Assembly (NCBI RefSeq): GCF_963666195.1
Contig: NZ_OY762653.1
Location: 2,654,501-2,718,500, forward strand
Length of the DNA: 64,000 nt
From: Trichococcus shcherbakoviae
GTDB taxonomy: Bacteria; Bacillota; Bacilli; Lactobacillales; Aerococcaceae
Direction of reading: 5' to 3'
The notes beneath the pieces are model-generated. The model saw only the letters and a list, made by a program, of their open reading frames with translations, had not been told where the DNA came from and searched no databases. Shown here piece after piece: positions 1 to 8,216 of this stretch (position 1 is its first letter; each line of letters opens with the position of its first letter). The translations under genes and the position numbers were made by a program.

Positions 1-767
1 CGCAAATCATGGGTGCGTTTTTCGAGACGGTCAAGGAACTGTTTCAGATCGTTGACGATCTGCACATCCATTTGGCTTTGGGAAACTTCAGCGGTCTGGA
101 TCGCTTTCGGGATTGCATTTTTCTGAAGATCTTCCATTTTCACTTCACCGGCGGCGATGTAGATGTTCAAGGCCTCAAAATAATCCTTGTTTTTTTGGTA
201 AAGCTGTTCCAGCGTTACGTTGTCGTTGAGCAGGCCATTCTTTTCTTTATCCAATTTGATCGCAATCTTGTCGATTTGGGCGCCGATCTTCTGATATTTT
301 GCCGTCATCTCATAGGCGGATTGTTTTACCTTGCCGAAGATTTTGCGGAAGACATTGTTGTCTTCTGCCCGCAAGTCTTCCGGTTTGGCTTCGTTGAGGC
401 GATACATCAGATCGTTCAGGGAATCGCCGATTTCGCCGGTGTCCTGGTTCTGGACATGGTCCAGCATCGAATGGGAGAATTCCCCCAATTGTTTTTGAGC
501 TGCAGCGCCGTAGCTGATGATGGCTTGCATGTTGTTCTCATCGATTTGGCCGGCTAATGCCAGTGCTTGTTTTTGTCTTTCTTCCGGCAACCGGTCGATC
601 AGCCGATCCGGGTTGATCACCTCGTTGGCGACTGTGGTATTATCAGCAATCACTGCTGGTTGAGCAAACGGATCTGAAAAAGGATTGGCCAGTAAATCGT
701 CCAATTCTTGATTGACATCCTTGCTGTCTGTTTGTCCATTTTTTCCGGTAGCATCAAATTGGTCCAT
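1..767 (-). CDS. telA: TelA-family toxic anion resistance protein (partial, C-terminus outside window)
   Basis: Reading the minus strand from the ATG at 767 gives an open frame of 255 codons running off the window edge; it begins MDQFDATGKNGQTDSKDVNQ and is soluble, acidic and helix-rich. Sequence and position match the TelA/KlaA family (tellurite and toxic-anion resistance; B. subtilis YaaN), whose biochemical role is unsettled but linked to envelope stress. The start follows an AGGGGG site. It lies 11 bases downstream of xpaC on the same strand, the usual xpaC-telA pair, so the two are probably one operon. No membrane segment is seen in the visible part. Confidence 0.85.
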   Translation of the reverse strand, partial: MDQFDATGKNGQTDSKDVNQELDDLLANPFSDPFAQPAVIADNTTVANEVINPDRLIDRLPEERQKQALALAGQIDENNMQAIISYGAAAQKQLGEFSHSMLDHVQNQDTGEIGDSLNDLMYRLNEAKPEDLRAEDNNVFRKIFGKVKQSAYEMTAKYQKIGAQIDKIAIKLDKEKNGLLNDNVTLEQLYQKNKDYFEALNIYIAAGEVKMEDLQKNAIPKAIQTAEVSQSQMDVQIVNDLKQFLDRLEKRTHDL

Positions 768-778
768 CAGTATTCCCC

Positions 779-1498
779 CTATAGCTCTTCGTCTAAAGCA
801 TTTTCGTTACTCTTTCCTTCATTATCCCTTTTCAAAACTTGCTTTGCAAGTTCCAACTCGATATCCATATCCTCGATATCATTGGACATGAAGCGCACGT
901 AGTCTTCAGCGATCAGACGACACATATCATCGATTGTTTTGGAGCAGTTATCTAAGGCTGTGTAGGTTTCTTTCGTCTTGGAAACGTGGCCATCGATTGC
1001 GATGTATTTGTCTGTCAGCTCTTTCAGGTTGGGTAGATTGGTGTACAGGAATTTATCGACTTCGTGCAATCGGTTAGGCTGATTGACGATATTTTTGAAG
1101 AAATCCTTCAGTATGTCCACCGTATCATTGCGTGCCGCGATAGCTTTTAATTTTGATCGCTGCTGCAGATTCGATTCGATGTCTTGGATCGTATTCTTGG
1201 CTTGATCCATTGTGCTGCGGAAATAGGCGATCTGTTCCTTGGTCATCCCTTTAGAATGGTAGAAGGCTTCTTTGTCGGCGCTCACTTTTCCCAGTGTGCC
1301 TCGTTGTTTTTTTGCCTTAAGCGACCATTGCATCCTTCCTCCGGCTTGGATGTAGTATAGGAAGGCGCCCAAGCCGATGGTCAGGCCGATTGAAGTCCAG
1401 AAATCGAAATCGAATATGAAAAAGAATACCACTAATGCAATCAGGCTGATGACGCTGGAAAACGTATATTTCAATATATCCTTGATGTTGCTCCACAT
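779..1498 (-). CDS. xpaC: XpaC-like membrane protein (5-bromo-4-chloroindolyl phosphate hydrolysis family)
   Basis: The protein has 239 residues from the ATG at 1498, chosen over an ATG at 1531 because GGAGG lies 8 bases upstream of it. Two hydrophobic segments near residues 13-50 (VISLIALVVFFFIFDF and SIGLTIGLGAFLYY) form an N-terminal anchor; the rest is a charged, helical cytoplasmic domain. This is the XpaC family arrangement, and the downstream telA supports it. The family name comes from a phenotype in Bacillus; no catalytic motif is visible and a true hydrolase activity is doubtful. Confidence 0.8.
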   Translation of the reverse strand: MWSNIKDILKYTFSSVISLIALVVFFFIFDFDFWTSIGLTIGLGAFLYYIQAGGRMQWSLKAKKQRGTLGKVSADKEAFYHSKGMTKEQIAYFRSTMDQAKNTIQDIESNLQQRSKLKAIAARNDTVDILKDFFKNIVNQPNRLHEVDKFLYTNLPNLKELTDKYIAIDGHVSKTKETYTALDNCSKTIDDMCRLIAEDYVRFMSNDIEDMDIELELAKQVLKRDNEGKSNENALDEEL

Positions 1499-1709
1499 AA
1501 ATTTTTCCTCCTTTGATAACATGCTGTTCACTTTGTCTGTGCTTATGCTATTATTCTAGCATAAAAGCATTAGGGACACCTATCGGCCGAAAGGATGATT
1601 TTCATCGCCAACTCCCGTTTGGGCCGATTCTCACGCGGCTCTTGTAAATAGCCGAAAAGATAGGTTATGATAATACATGATCAGGACAGTAGATTGGGAG
1701 GAACATAAA

Positions 1710-2270
1710 ATGGAATTTGAAGAAAAAACACTGAAAAGCGAAAAAATATTCGACGGCGTCTTGCTGCATTTGGTGAGGGAAGAAGTGCTGCTGCCGAACG
1801 GGAAAACTTCAGTCAGGGAGATGATCAGGCATCCTGGAGCTGTAGCGATGATACCTTTCACTTCCGACGGGAAAATGGTCATGGTCAGACAGTTCCGGAA
1901 ACCTTTGGATCGGACAGTTGTCGAAATCCCGGCAGGCAAATTGGAGACATCCGATGCGGAACCTTTGCTGGCAGCAATCCGTGAGCTCGAGGAAGAGACG
2001 GATTACCGTGCGAAGCATTGGTCCGAATTGACGGTTTTTTATCCGACCCCGGCTTATTTGGATGAAAAGATTACAATCTATTTGGCGGAAGGTTTGACGA
2101 AAGTCGAAAATTCTTTACCGATGGATGAGGATGAATTCATCGAAATCTTGGAATTGACATACGACGAAGCGAAAGCTTTGCAGGAATCCGGAGAAATTTG
2201 CGATTCGAAAACAATCTATGCCATGCTGTATTGGGAGATGCGTCTTTTGCGGGAAAGAATAGAGGGATAG
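1710..2270 (+). CDS. nudF: NUDIX hydrolase, ADP-ribose pyrophosphatase
   Basis: The protein has 186 residues, starting at the ATG at 1710 behind GGGAGGA rather than at an upstream ATG at 1677. The NUDIX box is at about residues 76-99: Gly76, then the helix RELEEET at 91-97 carrying the metal-binding glutamates. The usual Gly after EEET is Asp98. Flanking sequence (GAVAMIPF at 43, VMVRQFRKP at 57) is typical of the NudF/YqkG group, which splits ADP-ribose into AMP and ribose-5-phosphate. It is followed one base later by a small membrane-protein gene and then mtnN, probably one transcript. Confidence 0.88.
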   Translation: MEFEEKTLKSEKIFDGVLLHLVREEVLLPNGKTSVREMIRHPGAVAMIPFTSDGKMVMVRQFRKPLDRTVVEIPAGKLETSDAEPLLAAIRELEEETDYRAKHWSELTVFYPTPAYLDEKITIYLAEGLTKVENSLPMDEDEFIEILELTYDEAKALQESGEICDSKTIYAMLYWEMRLLRERIEG

Positions 2271-2271
2271 C

Positions 2272-2679
2272 ATGTCAGAACCAAAAAAACCGCTGATCAC
2301 CCGGGAACGTTACCGTCAGTATAAAAGGGACCAAACGACAAAACCGGGGACAGCAGAAAAGAAAGTCGCTCCGAAGGCAAAAGTTGCCGAGCGTTCTGCT
2401 CCGGAAACAGAAAAGAACAACAAGCAATCAACTGCTTCCGCGGGCGAGAAAAGCAGTATTCCGACCGAAAAGAAAAGGTCGGAGAACGGCAACAAAGCCA
2501 AAACCGCCAAGCCAAAAGCGAACCTGTTCCGGAAGGTTGACAAATCCGCAACTTCGGCAAAGGTGGAGCGTCTGACTGATAAAGAAAGAGGCAGAAAACT
2601 GGACGGCTACCTGAACAAAGCCATCCTGATCGTCATTTTGTTGATCATTTTGGTTTTTGCGATAGCTTTCGTCCTATGA
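2272..2679 (+). CDS. Lys/Ala-rich protein with C-terminal membrane anchor, unknown function
   Basis: The 135-residue protein is not recognised. Residues 1-110 are low-complexity, very basic and rich in Lys, Ala, Glu, Thr and Ser (many PKAK/EKK runs), suggesting disorder. Residues about 114-134 (KAILIVILLIILVFAIAFVL) are one hydrophobic helix, and the chain ends there. This predicts a tail-anchored protein with a basic cytoplasmic N-terminal domain. The ATG is separated from the nudF stop by a single base and mtnN follows 33 bases later, so it is co-transcribed with both. It is a real gene by position and spacing; I assign no function. Confidence 0.75.
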   Translation: MSEPKKPLITRERYRQYKRDQTTKPGTAEKKVAPKAKVAERSAPETEKNNKQSTASAGEKSSIPTEKKRSENGNKAKTAKPKANLFRKVDKSATSAKVERLTDKERGRKLDGYLNKAILIVILLIILVFAIAFVL

Positions 2680-2712
2680 CCTAACAATGCAGCTACAAGG
2701 AAGGAAACACTC

Positions 2713-3405
2713 ATGATCGGGATTATTGGAGCAATGGAAGAAGAAAACCGTATTTTGTTGGAAAATATGACAGAAAAGATAGAAGAAACACATTTCCACC
2801 TCGTTTTTACAAGAGGGAAAATCGAAAATCAGGATGTAGTATTGGTGCAGTCAGGCATCGGTAAAGTCAACTCGGCCATAGCCACCGCCTTCATCATCGA
2901 TCGATACCGTCCCGATTTCGTCATCAATACCGGTTCGGCGGGGGGATTAAACGCAGCCTTGCATGTGGGGGACGTCGTCGTAGCCGATAAGGTTGCATAC
3001 CATGATGTGGACGCCACGGCATTCGGTTATTCGGTGGGACAAGTGCCGCAGATGCCGCATTATTACACGGCCGATAAAAAAATCGTTGAACAAATAACGC
3101 GGGCGGCTGAAAAAGTCGGTTTGCATGCTGTCCAAGGGACGATTGTTTCAAGCGATTCTTTCATCGCTTCCGAAAGCGGCACAAGCCGCATCAAGGAACA
3201 TTTCCCTGATGCCTATGCGACCGAAATGGAGGGCGCATCAATCGCCCAAGCTTGTTACGTATTGGGCACACCCTTCGCAATCATCCGCGCCATTTCGGAC
3301 GGAGCAAGCGATGGCGCGGCGCTGACGTTCGACGAGTTCATCGTCGAAGCCGGAAAAAAATCCGCAGAAATGGTCATCGAATTACTGAAAACTAGCGAAG
3401 AATAG
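2713..3405 (+). CDS. mtnN: 5'-methylthioadenosine/S-adenosylhomocysteine nucleosidase
   Basis: The protein has 230 residues, the normal family length. It hydrolyses the glycosidic bond of MTA and SAH, releasing adenine, in methionine salvage and in the activated methyl cycle feeding LuxS. Visible motifs are the N-terminal IGAMEEE (Glu12 is the conserved acid), VINTGSAGG near 75, TEMEGAS near 173 and ISDGAS near 197 (catalytic Asp). AAGGA precedes the ATG. It closes the nudF-small protein-mtnN cluster and is followed by a strong terminator. Confidence 0.95.
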   Translation: MIGIIGAMEEENRILLENMTEKIEETHFHLVFTRGKIENQDVVLVQSGIGKVNSAIATAFIIDRYRPDFVINTGSAGGLNAALHVGDVVVADKVAYHDVDATAFGYSVGQVPQMPHYYTADKKIVEQITRAAEKVGLHAVQGTIVSSDSFIASESGTSRIKEHFPDAYATEMEGASIAQACYVLGTPFAIIRAISDGASDGAALTFDEFIVEAGKKSAEMVIELLKTSEE

Positions 3406-3464
3406 AAGCCTTGCGGCATTTTGCCGGTTCATTGAGAGCTGAAATCAGCAATCAAGCAAGCCTG

Positions 3465-3497
3465 AACCACTCAACCGAAAATGGTTGAGTGGTTTTT
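3465..3497 (+). terminator. Rho-independent terminator after mtnN
   Basis: A perfect 12-bp stem (AACCACTCAACC pairing with GGTTGAGTGGTT) encloses a 6-base loop and ends in T residues. Confidence 0.9.
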
Positions 3498-3614
3498 GCT
3501 GTCTGCGGCACTTTCGGGCACTATTACTTTTCAAAAGAAAGTGCTTACTGTTGTAAGGGCTTTTCAAAATATTGTACAATAAGAATGAAATGTCAGGCCA
3601 AGGAGGGGATTTGG

Positions 3615-5123
3615 ATGCGCCAAGAACTGGTGATCGGGAAAGGGGACAAACCGGCAATCATCCATCTGGATAAGCTGAACCGCCACGGCTTAATCGCCGG
3701 AGCGACCGGTACGGGGAAAACGGTGACTTTGAAAGTGATTGCGGAACAGTTGAGCAAAGCGGGGATTCCGGTATTCCTTGCGGACGTCAAAGGTGACTTG
3801 GCGAGCATTGCGGAACCCGGTGAGTTGAGCGAAAAAATAATGGAAAGGGTAATGAAGCTGCAGCCTGAGGATTTTGAGCCGCGTGCTTATCCAGTGGAGC
3901 TCTTGGATATTTTCGGATCAAACGGTGTGCCGGTGCGGACGACCATTTCGGATATGGGTCCGATCCTGTTGTCGCGGCTGTTGGGACTCAATGAAACCCA
4001 GGAAGGGATCATGAACATCGCGTTCAAAGTTGCGGATGAGAAACAACTCCTGCTCATCGACATCAAAGATTTGCGGGCGATCCTGAATTTCGTCGGAGAC
4101 AACGCCACAGAGCTGCGCCGCGAATACGGGAATATCTCAAAGCAATCGATCGGTGCGATCTTAAGAGGTTTATTGGTTATTGAGGAACAGGGCGGCGATC
4201 TTTTCTTCGGGGAGCCGATGTTCGATATCCAGGATTTATTGAAAACAGATGCAGCTGGGCGCGGCTATGTGAACATTCTGATGGCGAACCGCCTGTTCAT
4301 GTCACCAAAACTCTACTCGACTTTCCTACTGTGGTTCCTTTCGGAGCTGTATGAGCAATTGCCGGAAGTCGGTGACCTTGAAAAACCAAAGATTGTCTTC
4401 TTTTTTGATGAAGCGCATGTCCTTTTCCATGACGTTCCGGATGTGCTTGAGGAAAAAATCGAACTCATTGTCCGGCTGATCCGTTCCAAGGGAGTCGGTG
4501 TTTATTTCGTGACGCAAAATCCCACTGACCTGCCAAATGCTATTCTGAGCCAATTGGGCAACAAAATTCAGCATGCTTTGCGATCCTTTACGCCTAAGGA
4601 GCAGAAAACAGTCAAAGCGGTCGCCGAAACGTTCCGGCAGGTGGAGGGGGAAGAATTGGACAAGAAATTGACGGAGCTGAAGGTCGGGGAAGCGCTGGTT
4701 TCCTTCCTAGATCCGGAAGGGATTCCCGGCTATGTTCAGCAAGTCATGATTTATCCTCCGGAGAGCAAAATGGGCATCCTGGAACCGCTAGTCAAAGAAG
4801 AAAAAATCAACCGTTCCTTGCTGTATTATAAATACAGCAAGGCGATCGACAGGGAATCCTCCTACGAACAACTGCAGCGATTGTCGGAAATCAAGGCGAT
4901 TGAGTTGGAGGAAAATGAAGAGCTTGCCGCAAGGGACAGGGAAAAAGCCGAACAGCTGAAGCAATTGGAAAAAGAGCAGCAAAAAGATCAAACCCAGCAA
5001 AAACGAGCGAGCAGTTCCCGCGATTCGACGATGGACAGATTCACCAAAAATTTGATGTCGCAAGTCGGCCGGGAAGTCGGCCGCGTCATCTCCCGCGGTA
5101 TTTTGGGCATCCTGAAAAAATGA
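3615..5123 (+). CDS. HerA-like P-loop ATPase (DUF853 / YjgR family)
   Basis: The protein has 502 residues from the ATG at 3615, which has AGGAGGGG 5-12 bases upstream; longer in-frame extensions lack a site. Walker A is GATGTGKTVT at about residues 31-40. Walker B is IVFFFDEAH near residue 263, and VYFVTQNP follows as sensor. This is the DUF853/HerA-FtsK type ATPase fold. The C-terminal 100 residues are a charged coiled coil rich in Glu, Lys and Gln. The cellular role is unproven; DNA pumping or end processing is suggested by the fold. It is a single gene between terminators. Confidence 0.85.
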   Translation: MRQELVIGKGDKPAIIHLDKLNRHGLIAGATGTGKTVTLKVIAEQLSKAGIPVFLADVKGDLASIAEPGELSEKIMERVMKLQPEDFEPRAYPVELLDIFGSNGVPVRTTISDMGPILLSRLLGLNETQEGIMNIAFKVADEKQLLLIDIKDLRAILNFVGDNATELRREYGNISKQSIGAILRGLLVIEEQGGDLFFGEPMFDIQDLLKTDAAGRGYVNILMANRLFMSPKLYSTFLLWFLSELYEQLPEVGDLEKPKIVFFFDEAHVLFHDVPDVLEEKIELIVRLIRSKGVGVYFVTQNPTDLPNAILSQLGNKIQHALRSFTPKEQKTVKAVAETFRQVEGEELDKKLTELKVGEALVSFLDPEGIPGYVQQVMIYPPESKMGILEPLVKEEKINRSLLYYKYSKAIDRESSYEQLQRLSEIKAIELEENEELAARDREKAEQLKQLEKEQQKDQTQQKRASSSRDSTMDRFTKNLMSQVGREVGRVISRGILGILKK

Positions 5124-5134
5124 AGACAGACCGA

Positions 5135-5167
5135 AAAGACCAGTCCCACACAAGGGCTGGCCTTTTT
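5135..5167 (+). terminator. Terminator after the HerA-like gene
   Basis: An imperfect 12-bp hairpin (AAAGACCAGTCC with GGGCTGGCCTTT) runs into a T5 tract. Confidence 0.75.
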
Positions 5168-5219
5168 GGTTTCTTTTTTTTGATGAAGCGAAAGTGCATC
5201 ACCGTTGGTGTTTAACACG

Positions 5220-5379
5220 TTTGCAAAGTGTTCCATGTATCCAATAGCGATGGCTAGCTTCACGGGTTAGCCCTTCGGAAATTAGATAAATCTGACCCAT
5301 TGCGCTCTACGATGCTCATTCAGGGCCAGATTTCCTAAATTTCTTTCAGGGCTGAGCGAACCCGTTCCGCTTTTCTTTT
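5220..5379. repeat. Intergenic near-palindromic repeat, copy 1 (short form)
   Basis: The core (5252-5379) begins GGCTAGCTTCACGGGTTAGC and ends AACCCGTTCCGCTTTT. The two halves are imperfect inverted repeats and fold into one long hairpin, with AAATCTGACCC (5288-5298) facing GGGCCAGATTT (5323-5333) near the tip. A conserved TTGCGCTCTACGATGCTCA sits at the apex. The same unit recurs near 9974 and, inverted, near 33866. Similarity to the third copy extends about 35 bases left of the core, to 5220. It occupies most of the 400-base gap before the siderophore operon. Confidence 0.85.
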
Positions 5380-5417
5380 TTTGCTTACTTTTTTTCATGA
5401 AAATCTCATATTTGGTA

Positions 5418-5483
5418 TTGTGTTTTATTTCCGCATCCAGTAGAATAGCACCTATACCATTAATTGAGAATGATTCTCAATTA
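5418..5483 (+). promoter_or_regulatory. Promoter with Fur box for the siderophore ABC operon
   Basis: The promoter reads TTGTGT (5418-5423), 17-base spacer, TAGAAT (5441-5446). Just downstream, 5463-5483 is a perfect 21-base palindrome, AATTGAGAATGATTCTCAATT, matching the Fur box core; GAATCGTTATCATT follows as a partial second site. A repressor bound here would cover the transcription start, so iron-dependent repression of the next four genes is expected. Confidence 0.85.
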
Positions 5484-5527
5484 GAATCGTTATCATTAAG
5501 GAGTTGCTTTTGGAAGATGGTGAATAG

Positions 5528-6481
5528 ATGTTGAAGAAATTACTGCTTGTTCTGGCTTTGGCAGGAGTGATTATGCTTTCCCTGGGAGTAGGGACTGCTG
5601 CTTTTTCGGTCGAACAGTTTCTGGTCGGGAGCAACACGGATCGTCTGATACTGTTGTCGTCACGGCTGCCGAGGACGATTACGGTTCTCTTGGCTGGAGC
5701 GGGCTTGTCCTTATCCGGCCTGATCATGCAATCATTGACGCAGAACCGGTTTGCCGCTCCTGATACAGTCGGCACGGTGGATGCGGCAAGGGTGGGCATG
5801 CTGTGCGGGATGGTTTTCTTTCCGGGCTTATCGGTTGTGGGGAAGATGACTCTTTCCTTCCTCTTTGCGGCGGCGGGGACGTTCCTGTTTTTGGTGGTCG
5901 TGAATCGCTTGCCTTTCAAGAGCCAGATGACGATCCCTTTACTGGGCCTGATGTACGGAAATATTTTGGGAGGGATCGCCAATTTTTTTGCATTCCGCTT
6001 CAACGTCACACAAAATCTTTCCGCCTGGATGCAAGGCGATTTTTCATTGGTCATCAAAGGACAATATGAGGGGATGTACCTCATTTTCCTGTTATTTTTG
6101 GCACTTTTTTATTTTGCCGATCATTTCACGATTGCGCGCTTCGGGAAAGACGCGGCCAAAAACCTCGGCCTGCCTTTTGAAGCGGTCCTTTTCATCGGGA
6201 CACTGTTCGTCTCCTTGGCTGTGGCGGTCATCCTGAGCACAGTCGGAAATCTGCCGTTTTTGGGAGTCATCATCCCGAACCTCGTCTCGTTGCGCTTTGG
6301 TGATAACATCCGCAATACCCACGGCAAGGTTGCACTGTTCGGAGCGATTTTCTTGTTGCTGTGCGACGTCTTTGCGCGTTCGGTCATCCCACCGTACGAA
6401 ATTCCGGTGGAAACGGTGCTTGGTGTTTTCGGCGGCGGCCTGTTCTTGTGGCTGTTGCTGAAGGGAGGGCGGACGGCATGA
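5528..6481 (+). CDS. FecCD-family iron-siderophore ABC permease, first subunit
   Basis: The protein has 317 residues and about nine hydrophobic segments. It carries FecCD hallmarks: LPRTITVLLAGAGLSLSG (about 40-57), then MQSLTQN, and GNLPFLGVIIPNLV near 241, the coupling region to the ATPase. It imports ferric siderophores with the following three genes. The gene order matches the B. subtilis yclNOPQ petrobactin-type system. An in-frame TAG directly precedes the ATG at 5528, fixing the start at or after it although the ribosome site (GGAAG) is weak. It overlaps the next gene by 4 bases. Confidence 0.9.
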   Translation: MLKKLLLVLALAGVIMLSLGVGTAAFSVEQFLVGSNTDRLILLSSRLPRTITVLLAGAGLSLSGLIMQSLTQNRFAAPDTVGTVDAARVGMLCGMVFFPGLSVVGKMTLSFLFAAAGTFLFLVVVNRLPFKSQMTIPLLGLMYGNILGGIANFFAFRFNVTQNLSAWMQGDFSLVIKGQYEGMYLIFLLFLALFYFADHFTIARFGKDAAKNLGLPFEAVLFIGTLFVSLAVAVILSTVGNLPFLGVIIPNLVSLRFGDNIRNTHGKVALFGAIFLLLCDVFARSVIPPYEIPVETVLGVFGGGLFLWLLLKGGRTA

Positions 6482-7440
6482 AAAACGTGTTGAAAAACCG
6501 CATCATCATGAAACGGTTGGCCGTGATTGCAGTGGCTGTGGCTTTCCTTTATTTTTTCTGGAACCAAGGCAACGGTAATTTGTTCATTATGAAGTTGCGG
6601 AGCACGAAGCTTTTGACATTTGCAGTCATCAGCATCAGCACTGCCTTTGCGACTGTCAGCTTTCAGACTGTCGTGCACAGCAATTTTTTGACCCCCAGCA
6701 TTCTTGGGGTCGAATCCTTCTACAGGCTTCTGCAGACAGTGTTGATGTATTTCAGTTTCTCGCTGTTGGGCAGCCAACTGAATGCGGAATGGCAGTTCAG
6801 TTTCCTGGTATTCTTGATGTTGGGCAGTTATTTCTTGCTGTACCGGCTTTCGTGGAACCGGAAAAATTACGATATGCAAATCATTTTGATGATCGGGCTT
6901 GTCATGGGGACTTTTTTCAACAGTATCAGTTCCTTCATGCAGGTGCTGATGGATCCGAATGAGTACGACAAACTGCAGACGAAGCTGTATGCCAGTTTTC
7001 AGAACATCAATGATTCTGTACTTGTTTTGGCTGTTCCGATCGCCTTGTTTTCGATCATCAGTCTGTGGCGCAAGCGGAAGGTGTTGGAAGTTATGGGACT
7101 GGGTACACAAACGGCCAAAAATTTAGGGATCTCCGTCGAAAAGGAGACCAAGCTCACCTTCATGCATGTCATCCTGTTGATGACTGTCTCTGCAGCGCTC
7201 GTCGGGCCGATGATGTTTCTCGGTTTTGTGGCGGCGAATATCGCTTATCGTCTGTTCAGGACGTATTGCCTGAACTATCTGTTGCCTGGTGCGAGTTTGC
7301 TCAGTTTCGTGATGGTCGTGGCCGGACAATTCGTGGCAGAAGAAGTCTTCAAGCTGCAGACGAATTTGAGCATTCTGGTCGAACTGTTCGGGGGAATCTA
7401 CTTCTTTTGGCTATTATGGAAGGAAAGGGGCAAACTATGA
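6478..7440 (+). CDS. FecCD-family iron-siderophore ABC permease, second subunit
   Basis: The protein has 320 residues and is a multi-pass membrane protein. The ATG at 6478 overlaps the previous stop (ATGA), indicating translational coupling; an upstream in-frame extension to 6361 lies inside the previous gene and is rejected. It forms the heterodimeric channel with the first permease. GPMMFLGFVAANIAYRLF near residue 242 is the loop that contacts the ATPase. It corresponds to YclO by order. Confidence 0.9.
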   Translation: MKNVLKNRIIMKRLAVIAVAVAFLYFFWNQGNGNLFIMKLRSTKLLTFAVISISTAFATVSFQTVVHSNFLTPSILGVESFYRLLQTVLMYFSFSLLGSQLNAEWQFSFLVFLMLGSYFLLYRLSWNRKNYDMQIILMIGLVMGTFFNSISSFMQVLMDPNEYDKLQTKLYASFQNINDSVLVLAVPIALFSIISLWRKRKVLEVMGLGTQTAKNLGISVEKETKLTFMHVILLMTVSAALVGPMMFLGFVAANIAYRLFRTYCLNYLLPGASLLSFVMVVAGQFVAEEVFKLQTNLSILVELFGGIYFFWLLWKERGKL

Positions 7441-8198
7441 AAATCTCTAACGTCAGCAAAGCCTATGAGGATGAAAAAGTATTGGATGACATCTCTTTGG
7501 CAATCGAGAAAGGAAAAATCACAGCTTTCATCGGTCCGAATGGGGCAGGCAAAAGCACGCTACTTTCGGTCATCAGCCGTCTTTTGACAAAGGACGAGGG
7601 CATATTGACGATACACGGGAAAGAAATCGAGGCTTGGCAATCCGATGAACTGGCGAAGGAGCTTTCAATCCTGAAACAACAGAATGCCTATCAAGTGCGC
7701 ATGACGGTGCGCGAACTGGTCTCGTTCGGCAGGTTCCCCTATACGAAGGGCAGGCTGAATGAAGAGGATCTTGCAATGATCGACAAGGTTTTGGGCTATC
7801 TGAACCTGGTGGAATTCTCCAACCGCTATTTGGATACGTTGTCTGGGGGGCAACTCCAGCGGGCGGCCATCGCGATGATCTTGGTGCAGGACACCGAGTA
7901 CATCTTATTGGATGAACCGCTGAACAATCTCGACCTGAAACAAAGCATCGTGACGATGCAGACCATCCGGAATTTGGCTGACGAATTGGGTAAAACGATT
8001 CTGATCGTCATCCACGATGTCAACTTCGCATCCGTTTTTTCGGACAACATCATCGCCATGAAAAACGGAAAAGTGTTCCGGAGCGGCACGGTCGAGGAAG
8101 TCATCCGGACACAAGTTTTGCAGGAATTATATGAAGTGCCATTGGAAGTCATCATGACTGCGGATGGAAAAAAACATTGCACCTACCAAGCAATTTGA
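7437..8198 (+). CDS. Iron-siderophore ABC transporter ATP-binding protein
   Basis: The protein has 253 residues, starting at the ATG of an ATGA overlap with the second permease, with GGAAAGGGG upstream. Walker A is GPNGAGKST (about 34-42), the signature is LSGGQLQRA (about 136-144), and Walker B is YILLDEPLNNLDL (about 157-169), followed by the switch His in VIHDVNF. It is a FecE/YclP-type ATPase that drives the two FecCD permeases. Start and operon structure are clear; the exact siderophore is not deducible. Confidence 0.92.
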   Translation: MKISNVSKAYEDEKVLDDISLAIEKGKITAFIGPNGAGKSTLLSVISRLLTKDEGILTIHGKEIEAWQSDELAKELSILKQQNAYQVRMTVRELVSFGRFPYTKGRLNEEDLAMIDKVLGYLNLVEFSNRYLDTLSGGQLQRAAIAMILVQDTEYILLDEPLNNLDLKQSIVTMQTIRNLADELGKTILIVIHDVNFASVFSDNIIAMKNGKVFRSGTVEEVIRTQVLQELYEVPLEVIMTADGKKHCTYQAI

Positions 8199-8216
8199 CA
8201 TAGATGAGAATGGAAA

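Noticed and set aside
6121-7110. Minus-strand open frame of 329 codons opposite the siderophore permeases
   Set aside because: It is antisense to two clear FecCD genes, and the translation (His/Gln-rich, no domain) is typical of a shadow frame.
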